Source: Candidatus Thorarchaeota archaeon
GTDB lineage: Archaea; Asgardarchaeota; Thorarchaeia; Thorarchaeales; Thorarchaeaceae
Assembly: GCA_011365025.1 (NCBI GenBank)
Contig: RDOF01000020.1
Coordinates: 1 to 55,549 of the forward strand
Direction of reading: 5' to 3'
Length of the DNA: 55,549 nt
This document shows, one piece after another, positions 6,776-16,400 of this stretch. How positions within the stretch are numbered: position 1 is the stretch's first letter; every line of letters starts with the position of its first letter. The notes under the pieces are model-generated. The model had not been told where the DNA came from and made no database searches. It worked only from the letters and a program-made list of their open reading frames with translations. The position numbers and the translations under genes are program-made.

Positions 6776-9274
6776 CTATTCCTCTGTCCGAGTGGGGGGG
6801 AGAATGAAAATAACATCCTCGGATTCTGGAAGCTGCATTTCTATGGCATCGCTAGTGACGGATTTTGAGAAATGGAGTTTTTCAATCCCGTGCATTGCCT
6901 GCAGATCCCTTCCCCATGGTTTGAGCTTCTCAGAAATCCAGGCCTCAGGAATACTATGTCGCAAGGACAAGTTGTTCTCGCGCTTGAATTTCCAGAAACC
7001 GCCGTTTGTCCTCATTAGTAGGTCTGTCTGTGTTGTCAGATCTGACTTCCATTCTTTGAGTACTTTGGGATATTGCTCATGATGAATTCCCTTCTTGTTA
7101 TAGAGATCTCTGTAAATTTCATCAGTAACGAAGGGAGTTATTGGCGCCAAGGCCTTTAGTACGACTTTCAGGACTTCATGTAGAGTATACCAGGCCGCCT
7201 TTTGCTCGATTTCGGTGAAACTGCCATCAGTATTGAAGCATCTCCCTTTAACCAGTTCAATGACGTGGTCTGCAAAGAGGTTCCAAGTGAACCCTCGAAT
7301 CTCGATAGCAGGTTTGTGGAAGTCCAGAATATCGCATTCTGGGAGTATCTTCTCCACCATACTATTTGCTTCTGCAAGAATCCACTGGTCAACTTGAGTG
7401 AGGGCTTTGAATTCGATATCTTCTGGAATGGGAAACATCGAGATGAAACGAGCGACATTCCAGAGCTTCGTGATGAATTTGGATACGCCAGCTAGACGTT
7501 CCTCTGAAAAGCGAATATCACTTCCCAGTCCGGCTTCCAAAACACCGAAGATGCGAACTGCATCTGCACCGTACTTCTCCACGAAGGGCATGGGGGGAGG
7601 AGAATTGCCCTTCGACTTGCTCATGGTTTCACCCTTTTCGTCTACAACATGTCCTGACACCCAGATTTCACTAAAGGCTGGCTTCTTGAGAAGTTGATAG
7701 ACTCTAAGAAGAGAGTAGTATAACCAGGTTCGCACGATATCCTTTCCTTGCGGCCGCATCACATTTCCGAACGCTTTCTTGAATAGCGCCGGGTCATATC
7801 CGTAACCTACCACATAGAGACCACTGATTGATGAGTCCATCCAAGTGTCAAATGTTCGTTCTTCACCCTTGAATCCTTCTTCGGCTCCGCATTTGGGACA
7901 CTTCTTGAAAGGCGGGTCGTCTTTCCACGGCTGATAGTATACAGGTTTGTCATTCTCAGGAACGACAGCCTCATTGCAGGCATTGCAGTACCAGATTGGG
8001 ATTTCAGTACCGTAGTATCTTCGTCTGCTTACTGGCCAATCTACAGACACTCTGTTGAGCCAGTCAATGAGTATTTGTCTGTGATGTGTCGGGAAGAAGG
8101 GGGTGTCCTTGCCAATTTTCATAAGGGCCTCAACAAATTCGGTCTGCTTCACGTAGTACTCGTCCATGGCAATGAATTCAATGGGAGTCCCGGACCTCCA
8201 GCAGAGGGGTACACGCTGCATGGACTCCTCTTGTTTGAAGAGCAGCTTCTTCTCTTTGAGATCGGCCAACATCTTTTCCCGTGCATCGGCAATCTTCATT
8301 CCTGAGTATTCACCAGCTGCATCAGTCATCCTGCCATTCGGAGTAATGGCGGCCACAGGTTCAAGGGCAAAATCCCGAAAAGCCATTACGTCGGCTTGGT
8401 CACCATAACTGCATACCATCAGAGCGCCGGTACCAAACTCCATCTGAGCAGTGGGACTTTCAATGATTGGGACTTCGAACTCGAAGAGGGGAACTCTGGC
8501 TTTTTTTCCGGCATATCCTCTGTATCGTTCATCATCGGGATGGATGAACACAGCTCCACAAGCGCATAGAAGTTCAGGCCTGGTTGTGGCGATTTCAATT
8601 GGGTCCATCCCATCCACATGGAAGTAGAGATAGCTAAGCTTCGTAGGGCGTTCCGAATACTCCACCTCGGCATCTGCAATAGTGGTTCCACAGTCAAAAC
8701 ACCAGTTGTTTGGGCGGTATGTGCTGTAAACGAGGCCTTTGTTCCAAATATCAATGAAGGTAGATTGTGTCACAGCACGATATCGAGGGCTATCAGTACG
8801 ATAGCTTCCCTCATCCTCATAGGTGTTGAAACCAATTCCGAGCCGTTTAAACCCCTCCACTGCAATGACTTCATCCTTGTCCAACCGTTCCTTACACTTC
8901 TGGATGAAGAGCTCACGCGGCGTCTCGTGCATGCTTAGACCCAGGTCTTTCTCAACTCTCACCTCAACCGGGAGTCCGTTTCGATCAATTCCCAGAGGAA
9001 AATTCACCTCAAACCCCTGCATTCGACGGTATCGGGCATTGATATCAATCTGAGTGTAGTGCACAACCTGTCCAACGTGCATAGGACCTGACAGATAGGG
9101 GGGAGGAGTGTCAACGGTGTATATCCTCTTTCCCGACTCAGGATTAAACGCATACAGGTCTTCCTTGAACCAAGTGTTCAGGACCTCCTTCTCAGATTCT
9201 GGTTTCCATCGTTTTGATGTAATTGCAGGTGTGAACTTTTTCGCCAAAACATCCAGTCTCCTTGATGTCAGCAA
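6776..9274 (-). CDS. valS: Valyl-tRNA synthetase, archaeal type
   Basis: An 832-residue class I aminoacyl-tRNA synthetase that charges tRNA-Val. The ATP signature HIGH appears as HVGQ (residues 66-69) after PPPYLSGPM, as in archaeal ValS. The second signature is GETMSKSKGN (about residue 555). The catalytic-domain zinc knuckles are CFDC and CNAC/CPKC, the editing domain carries the expected IATTRPELL, and the anticodon-binding domain follows. The start is TTG; no in-frame ATG lies near. It is divergent from the UMP kinase gene. Confidence 0.95.
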   Translation of the reverse strand: MLTSRRLDVLAKKFTPAITSKRWKPESEKEVLNTWFKEDLYAFNPESGKRIYTVDTPPPYLSGPMHVGQVVHYTQIDINARYRRMQGFEVNFPLGIDRNGLPVEVRVEKDLGLSMHETPRELFIQKCKERLDKDEVIAVEGFKRLGIGFNTYEDEGSYRTDSPRYRAVTQSTFIDIWNKGLVYSTYRPNNWCFDCGTTIADAEVEYSERPTKLSYLYFHVDGMDPIEIATTRPELLCACGAVFIHPDDERYRGYAGKKARVPLFEFEVPIIESPTAQMEFGTGALMVCSYGDQADVMAFRDFALEPVAAITPNGRMTDAAGEYSGMKIADAREKMLADLKEKKLLFKQEESMQRVPLCWRSGTPIEFIAMDEYYVKQTEFVEALMKIGKDTPFFPTHHRQILIDWLNRVSVDWPVSRRRYYGTEIPIWYCNACNEAVVPENDKPVYYQPWKDDPPFKKCPKCGAEEGFKGEERTFDTWMDSSISGLYVVGYGYDPALFKKAFGNVMRPQGKDIVRTWLYYSLLRVYQLLKKPAFSEIWVSGHVVDEKGETMSKSKGNSPPPMPFVEKYGADAVRIFGVLEAGLGSDIRFSEERLAGVSKFITKLWNVARFISMFPIPEDIEFKALTQVDQWILAEANSMVEKILPECDILDFHKPAIEIRGFTWNLFADHVIELVKGRCFNTDGSFTEIEQKAAWYTLHEVLKVVLKALAPITPFVTDEIYRDLYNKKGIHHEQYPKVLKEWKSDLTTQTDLLMRTNGGFWKFKRENNLSLRHSIPEAWISEKLKPWGRDLQAMHGIEKLHFSKSVTSDAIEMQLPESEDVIFILPPTRTEE

Positions 9275-9462
9275 GGGTCAGCTAGCGCTGATTTAGCCGC
9301 GAAAATATCGCTTACCCTAAAAGGATTATGGGCAAGACTGATTGACCAACCAATCCGAATTCGCCACAGTCGAAATTTCGGCAAACCTGTCCATTCAAGA
9401 AATCTTCTTTAAGCGTGTCACAGAGAGATACCTGTTCGGTAATTGCCTAGGGGACATAACAA

Positions 9463-10158
9463 ATGCGTGCCGTTCTGAAAATAGGAGGTTCGCTCCTATA
9501 TGACGACAAAGGTCACATCAATCTAGATAGGATAAGAGCCTACTCAGAGGTTGTGGCTGATGTTGTTGGAAATGGGCATGAGCTAGTTATTGTCGTCGGA
9601 GGTGGAAAACCAGCTCGTATATTCATTTCAGCTGCACGAACCTTGGGGGCAACTGAAGCACAATGCGACTGGTTAGGTATCAAGGTTGCCCGAAATAATG
9701 CTGAGCTCCTGTGCGCCGCACTAGGAAATCTAGCCTATCCGAAGATTGTGGAATCGCTTGATGAGCTTGAAACAGTCGTGGGCCAAGGGAGGGTGGTTCT
9801 TATGGGAGGACTGACCCCAGGCCAGTCTACAAATGCAGTTGCGGCTCTTGCTGCTGAGAGCATTAAAGCGGACCTCCTCATGAATGCTACCAATGTCAAC
9901 GGAGTTTATGATCGCGATCCAAAGACAGAGGGAGCAGTCAAGTTAGATGTGGTAGATGTTGACCAGCTTGACCGCATTCTTTTGGGGTCGGGGACTAGAG
10001 CAGGAGAGTACAAGCTCTTCGATCCAGTGGCAATCAGGGTAGTGGGCAGGTCAAAAATTCCGACAGTCATCTTCAATGGCAATGACCCGAGTGCTATCAG
10101 TCGGCTCCTAAATGGAGAGAAAGTGGGAACAAAGATAGTTCATAACCCGAACATGTAG
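9463..10158 (+). CDS. pyrH: UMP kinase, archaeal type
   Basis: A 231-residue amino-acid-kinase-fold enzyme that phosphorylates UMP to UDP. It has the N-terminal lysine-glycine loop LKIGGSLLY, VVGGGKPAR, the MGGLTPGQSTNAVAA substrate loop and NATNVNGVYDRDPKTE near the nucleotide site. These are hallmarks of the archaeal PyrH branch and distinguish it from acetylglutamate kinase. AGGGGA lies nine bases before the ATG. Confidence 0.93.
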   Translation: MRAVLKIGGSLLYDDKGHINLDRIRAYSEVVADVVGNGHELVIVVGGGKPARIFISAARTLGATEAQCDWLGIKVARNNAELLCAALGNLAYPKIVESLDELETVVGQGRVVLMGGLTPGQSTNAVAALAAESIKADLLMNATNVNGVYDRDPKTEGAVKLDVVDVDQLDRILLGSGTRAGEYKLFDPVAIRVVGRSKIPTVIFNGNDPSAISRLLNGEKVGTKIVHNPNM

Positions 10159-10162
10159 CTAA

Positions 10163-10480
10163 ATGGGGACACGAAAGGTGAAGAAGTTGCTAGAAAAGGT
10201 ATTTGCATCCCGTGCTCAGACAAGAGTGGTTCAGCATTTTCTTGATAGACCAAAGGAGTTCTTCAATCTGAGCAGAATCGCCAAGGAAACCGGGCTGGCT
10301 CACTCCACAATTCATCGTGTCATGCAACCTCTGGTCGATATGGGATTGATCAAAGAGATCAAGGTGGGTCAGCAGATAAGGCTCTTTATCCTTGAAACGG
10401 AGGATCCGAAGAGCAAGATTATTTCCGATTTCTACAATCTAATCAGACCACATCTTGAAGAAGGTCCCAAGGAAACATAG
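10163..10480 (+). CDS. Winged-helix DNA-binding regulator
   Basis: A 105-residue protein with a central helix-turn-helix: FFNLSRIAKETGLAHSTIHRVMQPLVDMGLIKE. A basic N-terminus (RKVKKLLEKVF) precedes it, and a short wing QQIRLFILET follows. It starts four bases after the UMP kinase stop and is probably co-transcribed. Resembles MarR/ArsR-like archaeal regulators; no ligand domain is present. Confidence 0.82.
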   Translation: MGTRKVKKLLEKVFASRAQTRVVQHFLDRPKEFFNLSRIAKETGLAHSTIHRVMQPLVDMGLIKEIKVGQQIRLFILETEDPKSKIISDFYNLIRPHLEEGPKET

Positions 10481-10485
10481 GAGTT

Positions 10486-11277
10486 CTATTTCTCTTTGAA
10501 GAACTCGATTAATACGCGATTCAGTTTTTCTTGTTCCTGAACTGTAGGAGAATGGCCACACTTCTCAAAGACGTTCATCACTGAACCTCGAATACTCTTG
10601 TGAAGTAAAGACCCCATTTCGGGTTTGATAATTCGGTCTTCGTCACCATGAATAATCAGAGTCTCTGCCTTAATCTCGCCAAGTATTCCTGTGAAGTCTG
10701 TTGACGCAAGACCAAGGCCAGCTGCGACTATGCCCTCTTCATTGATATTCTCGGACTGCTCTTTCAAATGCCGAACAATCTCGGGATTGTTGTCTATCCA
10801 TTCGTCACTGAATCCGTCGCGCAATGAAGCCCAGAAATATGCTTCCTGACCGCCCTCAACCTGAGCCTCTCGCCAACCGTATATAACATCAATTAGGTCA
10901 TCTGTGATTTTTGGCGTGGTTCCCATAAGAACCAGTTTTCTGACACGGTCCGGGTACTTTAGCACAAAACTCTGCGCTACTATGCCTCCTAGTGAATGTC
11001 CAACTATATGTACTTTCGAATGTCCTAGGTGCTGAAGAAGTGCAGCAAGATCATCAGCAAAAGCATCTGCGGGAATCATTGCACCCAGTTCATCAACCTC
11101 TGTTTGTCCATGGCCTCTTAAATCAGGTATGATAAGCTGAAAATGCTCTGCTAGTGCTTCTTCCTGAAACTCCCATCCCCTATGGTCCGAACCGAGTCCA
11201 TGGATTAGAAGAAGCGGTGCCCCTTTTCCCATCAGCTTGTAGAACATTGATAGGTCTTCATGCTTGAACCACGGCAA
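10486..11277 (-). CDS. Alpha/beta hydrolase
   Basis: A 263-residue alpha/beta hydrolase. Oxyanion-hole region LLLIHGLGSDHRGW, nucleophile elbow GHSLGG, acid HGDEDRII and catalytic histidine in KCGHSPTVQE are all in the right order. It resembles the 3-oxoadipate enol-lactonase/haloperoxidase branch. No signal peptide, so cytosolic. The substrate is unknown. It converges on the winged-helix gene (five bases between stops) and is the last ordinary gene before the central island. Confidence 0.9.
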   Translation of the reverse strand: MPWFKHEDLSMFYKLMGKGAPLLLIHGLGSDHRGWEFQEEALAEHFQLIIPDLRGHGQTEVDELGAMIPADAFADDLAALLQHLGHSKVHIVGHSLGGIVAQSFVLKYPDRVRKLVLMGTTPKITDDLIDVIYGWREAQVEGGQEAYFWASLRDGFSDEWIDNNPEIVRHLKEQSENINEEGIVAAGLGLASTDFTGILGEIKAETLIIHGDEDRIIKPEMGSLLHKSIRGSVMNVFEKCGHSPTVQEQEKLNRVLIEFFKEK

Positions 11278-11438
11278 TCATCAACCACTCCAGAGAATAC
11301 TAGTATTGATACCAACCGATAAGCCTGTCGAATTCTGTTCCGAACTGCAAATTCCTGATTTATGCGGCAGGCCACATATGAGAAGAAGAAAGGGCCAAAA
11401 CTGCTAAATAGCTACATAATGAAACTTCAAGCCGGCAT

Positions 11439-11453
11439 GCCGAGGTAGTCAAG
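11439..11453 (+). repeat. 15-bp near copy of the tRNA-Leu 5' end, left edge of the island
   Basis: GCCGAGGTAGTCAAG matches the first 15 bases of the tRNA-Leu gene at 27934 (GCCGAGGTAGCCAAG) with one difference and in the same orientation. No other tRNA structure follows. It lies just outside the leftmost cassette remnant and may mark the island's left border, as an attachment-site relic or a degraded tRNA. Chance is not excluded for so short a match. Confidence 0.4.
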
Positions 11454-11456
11454 TGT

Positions 11457-11648
11457 TTAGATCATCGCTTTCTGTGATTGCTTTTCAGTTCGTCTTCTGA
11501 TTGCCTTGTCATACTCCATCCCCTCCTCGGGGTCCCCACCTAGTGGCGGGTCGTCAGGGTGGTTGGGGTCCTGTCTGGAGAGGTCCGTGATGAGGGTGAT
11601 GTCGTGGATGCGCATCTCCAGCAGGGGATTACTGCCATAGCGGAGGCC
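11457..11648 (-). pseudogene. Remnant of the repeated cassette module (type B linker)
   Basis: The complement encodes GLRYGSNPLLEMRIHD, a TDLSRQDPNHPDDPP linker and a DPEEGMEYD end, then only about 15 unrelated residues to a TAA. An in-frame TAG stands directly before GLRYG and there is no start codon. This is a broken end of the same module that begins the membrane-tail genes of the island. GC-rich compared with its surroundings. Confidence 0.8.
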
Positions 11649-11788
11649 CTAGCAAGCTGTCGGCATCACTTTCCGCCCTAATTGCAGAAGAACAATCTGG
11701 CTCTATTGTTTAGCCAACATGGTTCTTGCTGCTTCGCTTATTGCTTCTTCACAAAACCGATGCAGTTGATGGAACCGATCAACGAGTC

Positions 11789-12334
11789 TTAGGAGATGAC
11801 GAAGGTGTCATCCAACTCATGCACAATTGCCTGTATCCTTCTTCCCAGCTCATCCTCTCTCTCTAGAAGAGATAGCAGGACCTCATGAGAGGCAGTGTTA
11901 CCACTCTTGGCCTCGCCAAGCATGCTCCTCAGTTGCTCCTCAAGGAACTGGTCCTCCAGCACGTCCGTCTTTCCCTCTTCGGTCAGCTTTACCGCCCAGT
12001 ATGCCACCATCTTATGACGGTTGGCAAAGGACCATCGTCCCAATCGCCAGTTCATCCACCCTCCCAGTCCTGTTGCCCACAACATACAAAGAGAACCGGT
12101 TAAAACGCCAAGAATCTCTGGCGTTTCAGCAGAAGGACTGATAACTACAAATCCCACGAAACCGAGAAACATGATTGCATGGGCAGCAAGGAAGGACCGG
12201 TTTTTGTCCCCGAAGAACAATCTAGTTATAGGTCGGTGGTATTCAGCAGTGTATTTGTCCTGCCATATGTATCCTGAAAGCATGGCTACGGAAACAATGA
12301 TTGTATAGAATGTAAAAGCCCACCAAGAAATCAT
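11789..12334 (-). CDS. Small membrane protein, putative immunity partner of the 12331-13314 gene
   Basis: A 181-residue protein with a hydrophobic N-terminus (MISWWAFTFYTIIVSVAML), two further membrane segments near residues 50-95 and a cytosolic C-terminal domain. It overlaps the upstream membrane-tail gene by four bases (ATGA), so translation is coupled. The C-terminal motif LLSLLEREDELG recurs as LTLLLERDDELG in the partner at 25003-25524, which shows the two are relatives. Role as an immunity protein is inferred from position, size and topology. Confidence 0.7.
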   Translation of the reverse strand: MISWWAFTFYTIIVSVAMLSGYIWQDKYTAEYHRPITRLFFGDKNRSFLAAHAIMFLGFVGFVVISPSAETPEILGVLTGSLCMLWATGLGGWMNWRLGRWSFANRHKMVAYWAVKLTEEGKTDVLEDQFLEEQLRSMLGEAKSGNTASHEVLLSLLEREDELGRRIQAIVHELDDTFVIS

Positions 12335-13314
12335 ATTTCAACCCCCAAGTATCCTGCAAGTGATAGTTCCAGATATACCGACCACGTAATAAGCATGGTG
12401 ACTACCACTGTGAAGTAATAGGCCACTCCAATGATACCCCATTTCATTCTTGGAATGGCTTCTTTCACTATGTTGGCAAGTCTTGCGATGTCTTTCATTT
12501 TCAAGGCAAGTGCTAATATTGCGCCACCAAAGATGAGTACGGCAATCCCGTCTATTATCGCCGAATCGAGAATTGACCCCATGAGCCCTACAAAGTATTC
12601 GGTTGATATCCAACCGAATGTCACTGCGAGAAGCATTGCCCCCAACCAATAGCCGAATATCGCAAAATGATACAACATCATGGTCCACTTCCAAGGATCA
12701 GGGAATGGAGCAAACGTTACGAATATACTCAGTGCTGCCAGACTTATCACCATTCCCCATCCAAGATAGATGAAGAAGTCCTGCATAGGTCCTGAGGTTG
12801 CTAGTTCACCTGCCACCAATCCAACCCAATCATTCTCTTGGGTTTCGGTCATTTCGTCGTCCAATGGCGTTTCAAGAGTGACATCCTCATATCGGAGGTC
12901 ACCGAGGAGGTCCACGGAGAGGTGAAGGACGCCTAGGCCTCCAGCCAGGGTGACCCAGGACAGCATGAGGTGCAACCGTGGCCATACGCTCTCCCACCAG
13001 TTGATTATGTCCTCGCAGAGGGTCTGCAGGTCACTCCAGAAGGAGTTCACCTCCTCGTTTGCCAGGGGGTCTTCAACTAGTCCATGACCAGTTCCATCAT
13101 ACTTCATGTCATTCTCTGGCTCCCCGCCGGGCGGCGGGTCGTCGGGATGGTTGGGATCGTGCCTGGAGAGGTCCGTGAGGAGGGCCAGGTCGTGGATGCG
13201 CATCTCCAGCAGGGGGTTGCTGCCGTAGCGCAGCCCCTCGATCACCATCGAGTAGACCACCCGAGAGGCGTTATAGGCTGTGTATGTTTCTCTGGGCATG
13301 ATAAGGAGATTCAT
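12331..13314 (-). CDS. Cassette protein: conserved module plus multi-membrane tail (toxin-like), minus-strand copy
   Basis: A 327-residue protein. Residues about 10-80 are the island's conserved module (YNASRVVYSMVIEGLRYG, LLEMRIHDLALLTDLSR, then the NHPDDPPPGGEPEND linker). Next come an acidic stretch with WWESVWPRLH (compare WTGPWPLFH in other copies) and VDLLGDLR, and then about four membrane segments to the end. I choose the ATG at 13314, which has an AT-rich TATA-like stretch about 26 bases upstream; the frame is open further to 13422 but would overlap the divergent gene. It is the only cassette on this strand and has its own promoter. A truncated near copy of its front lies at 27472-27711. 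Confidence 0.75.
   Translation of the reverse strand: MNLLIMPRETYTAYNASRVVYSMVIEGLRYGSNPLLEMRIHDLALLTDLSRHDPNHPDDPPPGGEPENDMKYDGTGHGLVEDPLANEEVNSFWSDLQTLCEDIINWWESVWPRLHLMLSWVTLAGGLGVLHLSVDLLGDLRYEDVTLETPLDDEMTETQENDWVGLVAGELATSGPMQDFFIYLGWGMVISLAALSIFVTFAPFPDPWKWTMMLYHFAIFGYWLGAMLLAVTFGWISTEYFVGLMGSILDSAIIDGIAVLIFGGAILALALKMKDIARLANIVKEAIPRMKWGIIGVAYYFTVVVTMLITWSVYLELSLAGYLGVEI
13092..13274 (-). repeat. Conserved cassette module, copy 2 (type B linker)
   Basis: GC-rich block that encodes ASRVVYSMVIEGLRYGSNP through YDGT with the HPDDPPPGG linker. Homologous at the nucleotide level to the other copies of the island. Confidence 0.85.
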
Positions 13315-13401
13315 GGCGCTTCCATCAACCGTAGATTTTATTAAGTTCCTGGTTATAATAATAGTCGAGGGAGCAGGACTGACGCCGCAGAGGGCAATAG
13401 G
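13315..13401. promoter_or_regulatory. Divergent promoter region between the minus-strand cassette and the large head gene
   Basis: Eighty-seven bases that separate the ATGs at 13314 (minus) and 13402 (plus). An AT-rich block TTATAATAATAG lies about 45 bases before the plus start, and TTAATAAAATC on the complement lies about 26 bases before the minus start. Both fit archaeal TATA boxes. Confidence 0.5.
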
Positions 13402-16400
13402 ATGGGCTCGCATACATCGCAAGACAAGAAAGGAATCGTGGTCTTTTGTGCTCTTGCCACCGTGGCAATATTGACAATGCAGCTTGTGGCAGCGACAGCT
13501 TGGACTGCAGACTCTGCAAACCAGGGTCCGGCGGTGGTCATTCTTCAGCTGTCAGATGATGCTAACACCAACTGGGCCGTCGCAGACCTGGTGGATCGGC
13601 TGTCGGGTGTTATCGTTGACGACCCCTATATTGTGGACAGACTGGTCGTCAGGAAGATCAGTAATCCCACTGTGGCTGTGAGTTTCTACCAGAGTATCGT
13701 CATCTACATGTCGCACGGTGGGCCCTTCGGAATTGTGACTGGAAATCGGCTGACATCCTGGAAGACCATGGCGGACATCGTGACCGAGTCCTCAGCGAAG
13801 ATGCACTTGTTTGCAGCCTGCGACAGTCGCAACATCATCAGCTACGGAAGTGAGGATTCAGGAAAGAAGCTGTACACAGTGCCGGGAGCGAGGCCTGCAG
13901 AGGTCACCAATGTTGAGATCACTGCTACGGTGATGCTGGCCTTGGGTTACGATGCTCAAGTGGTTGAGGAGTTTCGTATCTCCGAGCTGACCACCGCGAA
14001 GGCCCTTGTTCAGTCTGGCCGTTCTGTTCATATTATGGACTTTGAACAGATAATCCTGTCCGAGATTGAGGCCATCGATGCATCCTATTCTGACACCTAC
14101 ACCAGCAGCTACAGAGTGGTTCGAAAGTCCGTGAATGAAATGCTTCTGGACGTCTCAGGATGGTCTGAACTGCCCCTTGACTTGAAATTAGTACTTGCCA
14201 ATCATTATGGATACTATTCCACTCAAAGCGGCGAAGTGGAACCCCTTCTGCCCTCTGCCTATATCAATTACACAAAGAACTACTACTACGTGTCAACGTG
14301 GGAGGAAGACCCGCCCCTAGAGGGCATGCCTCCCACGGGAGAGTATATCCCTGTGCCTGGTGATGCGGATATCTACAGCTCCGAATACATGCAGATTGCT
14401 GCCTACACTCCTGGTCACTGGGTGAACGGCTCTGATGTATTCACTGGGGGCACCTATGCGGGATTTATCATCTTTGAGGGGTCCGTCACTGTGGTGGTGA
14501 ATGTCACAGCCAGCGGACCTACTCTCGATGGCCAGGGGAAGACCGAGGTCGACTCTATCTCCCTCTCGGAGTATTGCCCAAGAGGTCTCTATGTCCAGCA
14601 ACAGAAGGTGGATGATGTCTGGCAGGAGCCAGTGATTGGTCGAAATCCGGCAAGGAGTGGAGGGCTCTGGACGGACCCTGCAGTGAAGGCAGACTATGAG
14701 TATGACTCCAACTGGCCCACCCTGCCCCACCTGGATAGCTCAATGAAAGAAGACGCGGAGGATGGTGATACCTCCAACTGGGGCGTCTATGACAATAGTC
14801 CGCCAGGGTACATATACAATGTTGCCGATAATAATGCCCATGGGAGAGTCATCAGTCTAGTGGGCGGAGGGACCAACACCGGGTACAGATATCCCTACTC
14901 CAGCGCGAGCTACTGGAATGATGCCGAGCACAAGTCCATACAGTGGAGTATGAAGTACAGCGAGGCATACTATGTCTTTGTATCATGTGACACAACTGCC
15001 GGGCACAGGTACATCTACTACTCCAATGTCGATACCGACTACCTCATCACCAGTCCAGGATATGTCCATCACGGGTTGGGAAGCTGGACCACAGACGGAG
15101 TGTGGCATATATTCACAAGAGACCTCCAGAACGACCTTCACGATGCAGAGCCATATGTCAACATCAACGATGTCAATGCAATCCTGTTCAGGGGGAGCGG
15201 CAAAGTTGATGATATCATACTCCTGCACACTGACCACGAGTCAACAGGGGACATCTCCTCTGATGGCGAGTATATCTATCTTGACGACATTCCGACAGAG
15301 GACGGATGGCATGGCCCGTCCTTTGTGCGCACGCTGCCATCGTACTTCGAGGTGAACGACTTTGGCTCCTTCTCAGCCAACCTCTCCCTTGTGCATGCGG
15401 GATATAATAGCAGGATTGGAATGATCAGCATCAGCCTCTTTGACGAGAGCAAGAAGATTGTCGCAAGTCTTCAATTAGGTGACATGTGGGGTGCAGAGAG
15501 TAAGCAGTACTTCTATGTGTACTACTTCTTTGCTGACGGAAGCTTCAGAAGTCACAAGTCGTCAGCCTTCTATGGTAACACCAGCGGGATCGTCGGCATT
15601 CACTACAATCCACGCATGGGCATGTATGCTGATGTTCCGGGGGACAACTCCACGCGTATCGTTCCTCGCCACCTACTTGACCAGGACCGGCTCATCAAGT
15701 ATGTTGCCATTCAGAGTTACAGATGCGGTTCTAGCCCAGAGCACGACGAGCGAATCTATAATGTCCGACTGAGTTATGCTGGGTCGGAGTACACAGTATT
15801 TCACGACACCTGCAACGACATGGATGAGTTCCACGTAGACCCTAGCTTCTCCAACGGCGTTCTGGAGGTGCCCGAGGGGGAGAGCTACATGACCTGGAGC
15901 TCTATTGACTCGGGAAGTGGGTGGCATGGTCCAAAATATGTACACGCCCTTGATAGGCCCTTCCGGCTCTACCAGCTATACGAGTTCTCGGTCCTTGGCG
16001 AACTCATACAGGGTGCAGGGTCAGAGATGGGTATCACCAGCGTGGCCCTGCTTGACAACTACGGGGATACCATCATGGCCATCGAGTGGGGAGATGATGC
16101 GAATGGCTGGAACGATGGCTGGTTCCGTGCAGTGTTCTACCCTGAGAATGGTGGGCAGTACACTCGGACTCTCTGGTATGGCGAGGACTCCTATGCGGTC
16201 ACCATAAGCATGTGGTGGGACCCGGCCACGGGCCAGGGGAGCATCTACACCAGCTCCAGTGACATCCCCTACAACTACTTGGTCCATGCCGTCTACAACG
16301 CCTCTCGGGTGGTCTACTCGATGGTGATCGAGGGGCTGCGCTACGGCAGCAACCCCCTGCTGGAGATGAGGATCCACAACATCACCCTCCTCACGGACCT

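Noticed and set aside
13315..13422. N-terminal extension of the minus-strand cassette gene
   Set aside because: It would overlap the start of the divergent head gene and cover the shared promoter region; the ATG at 13314 suits a leaderless start.
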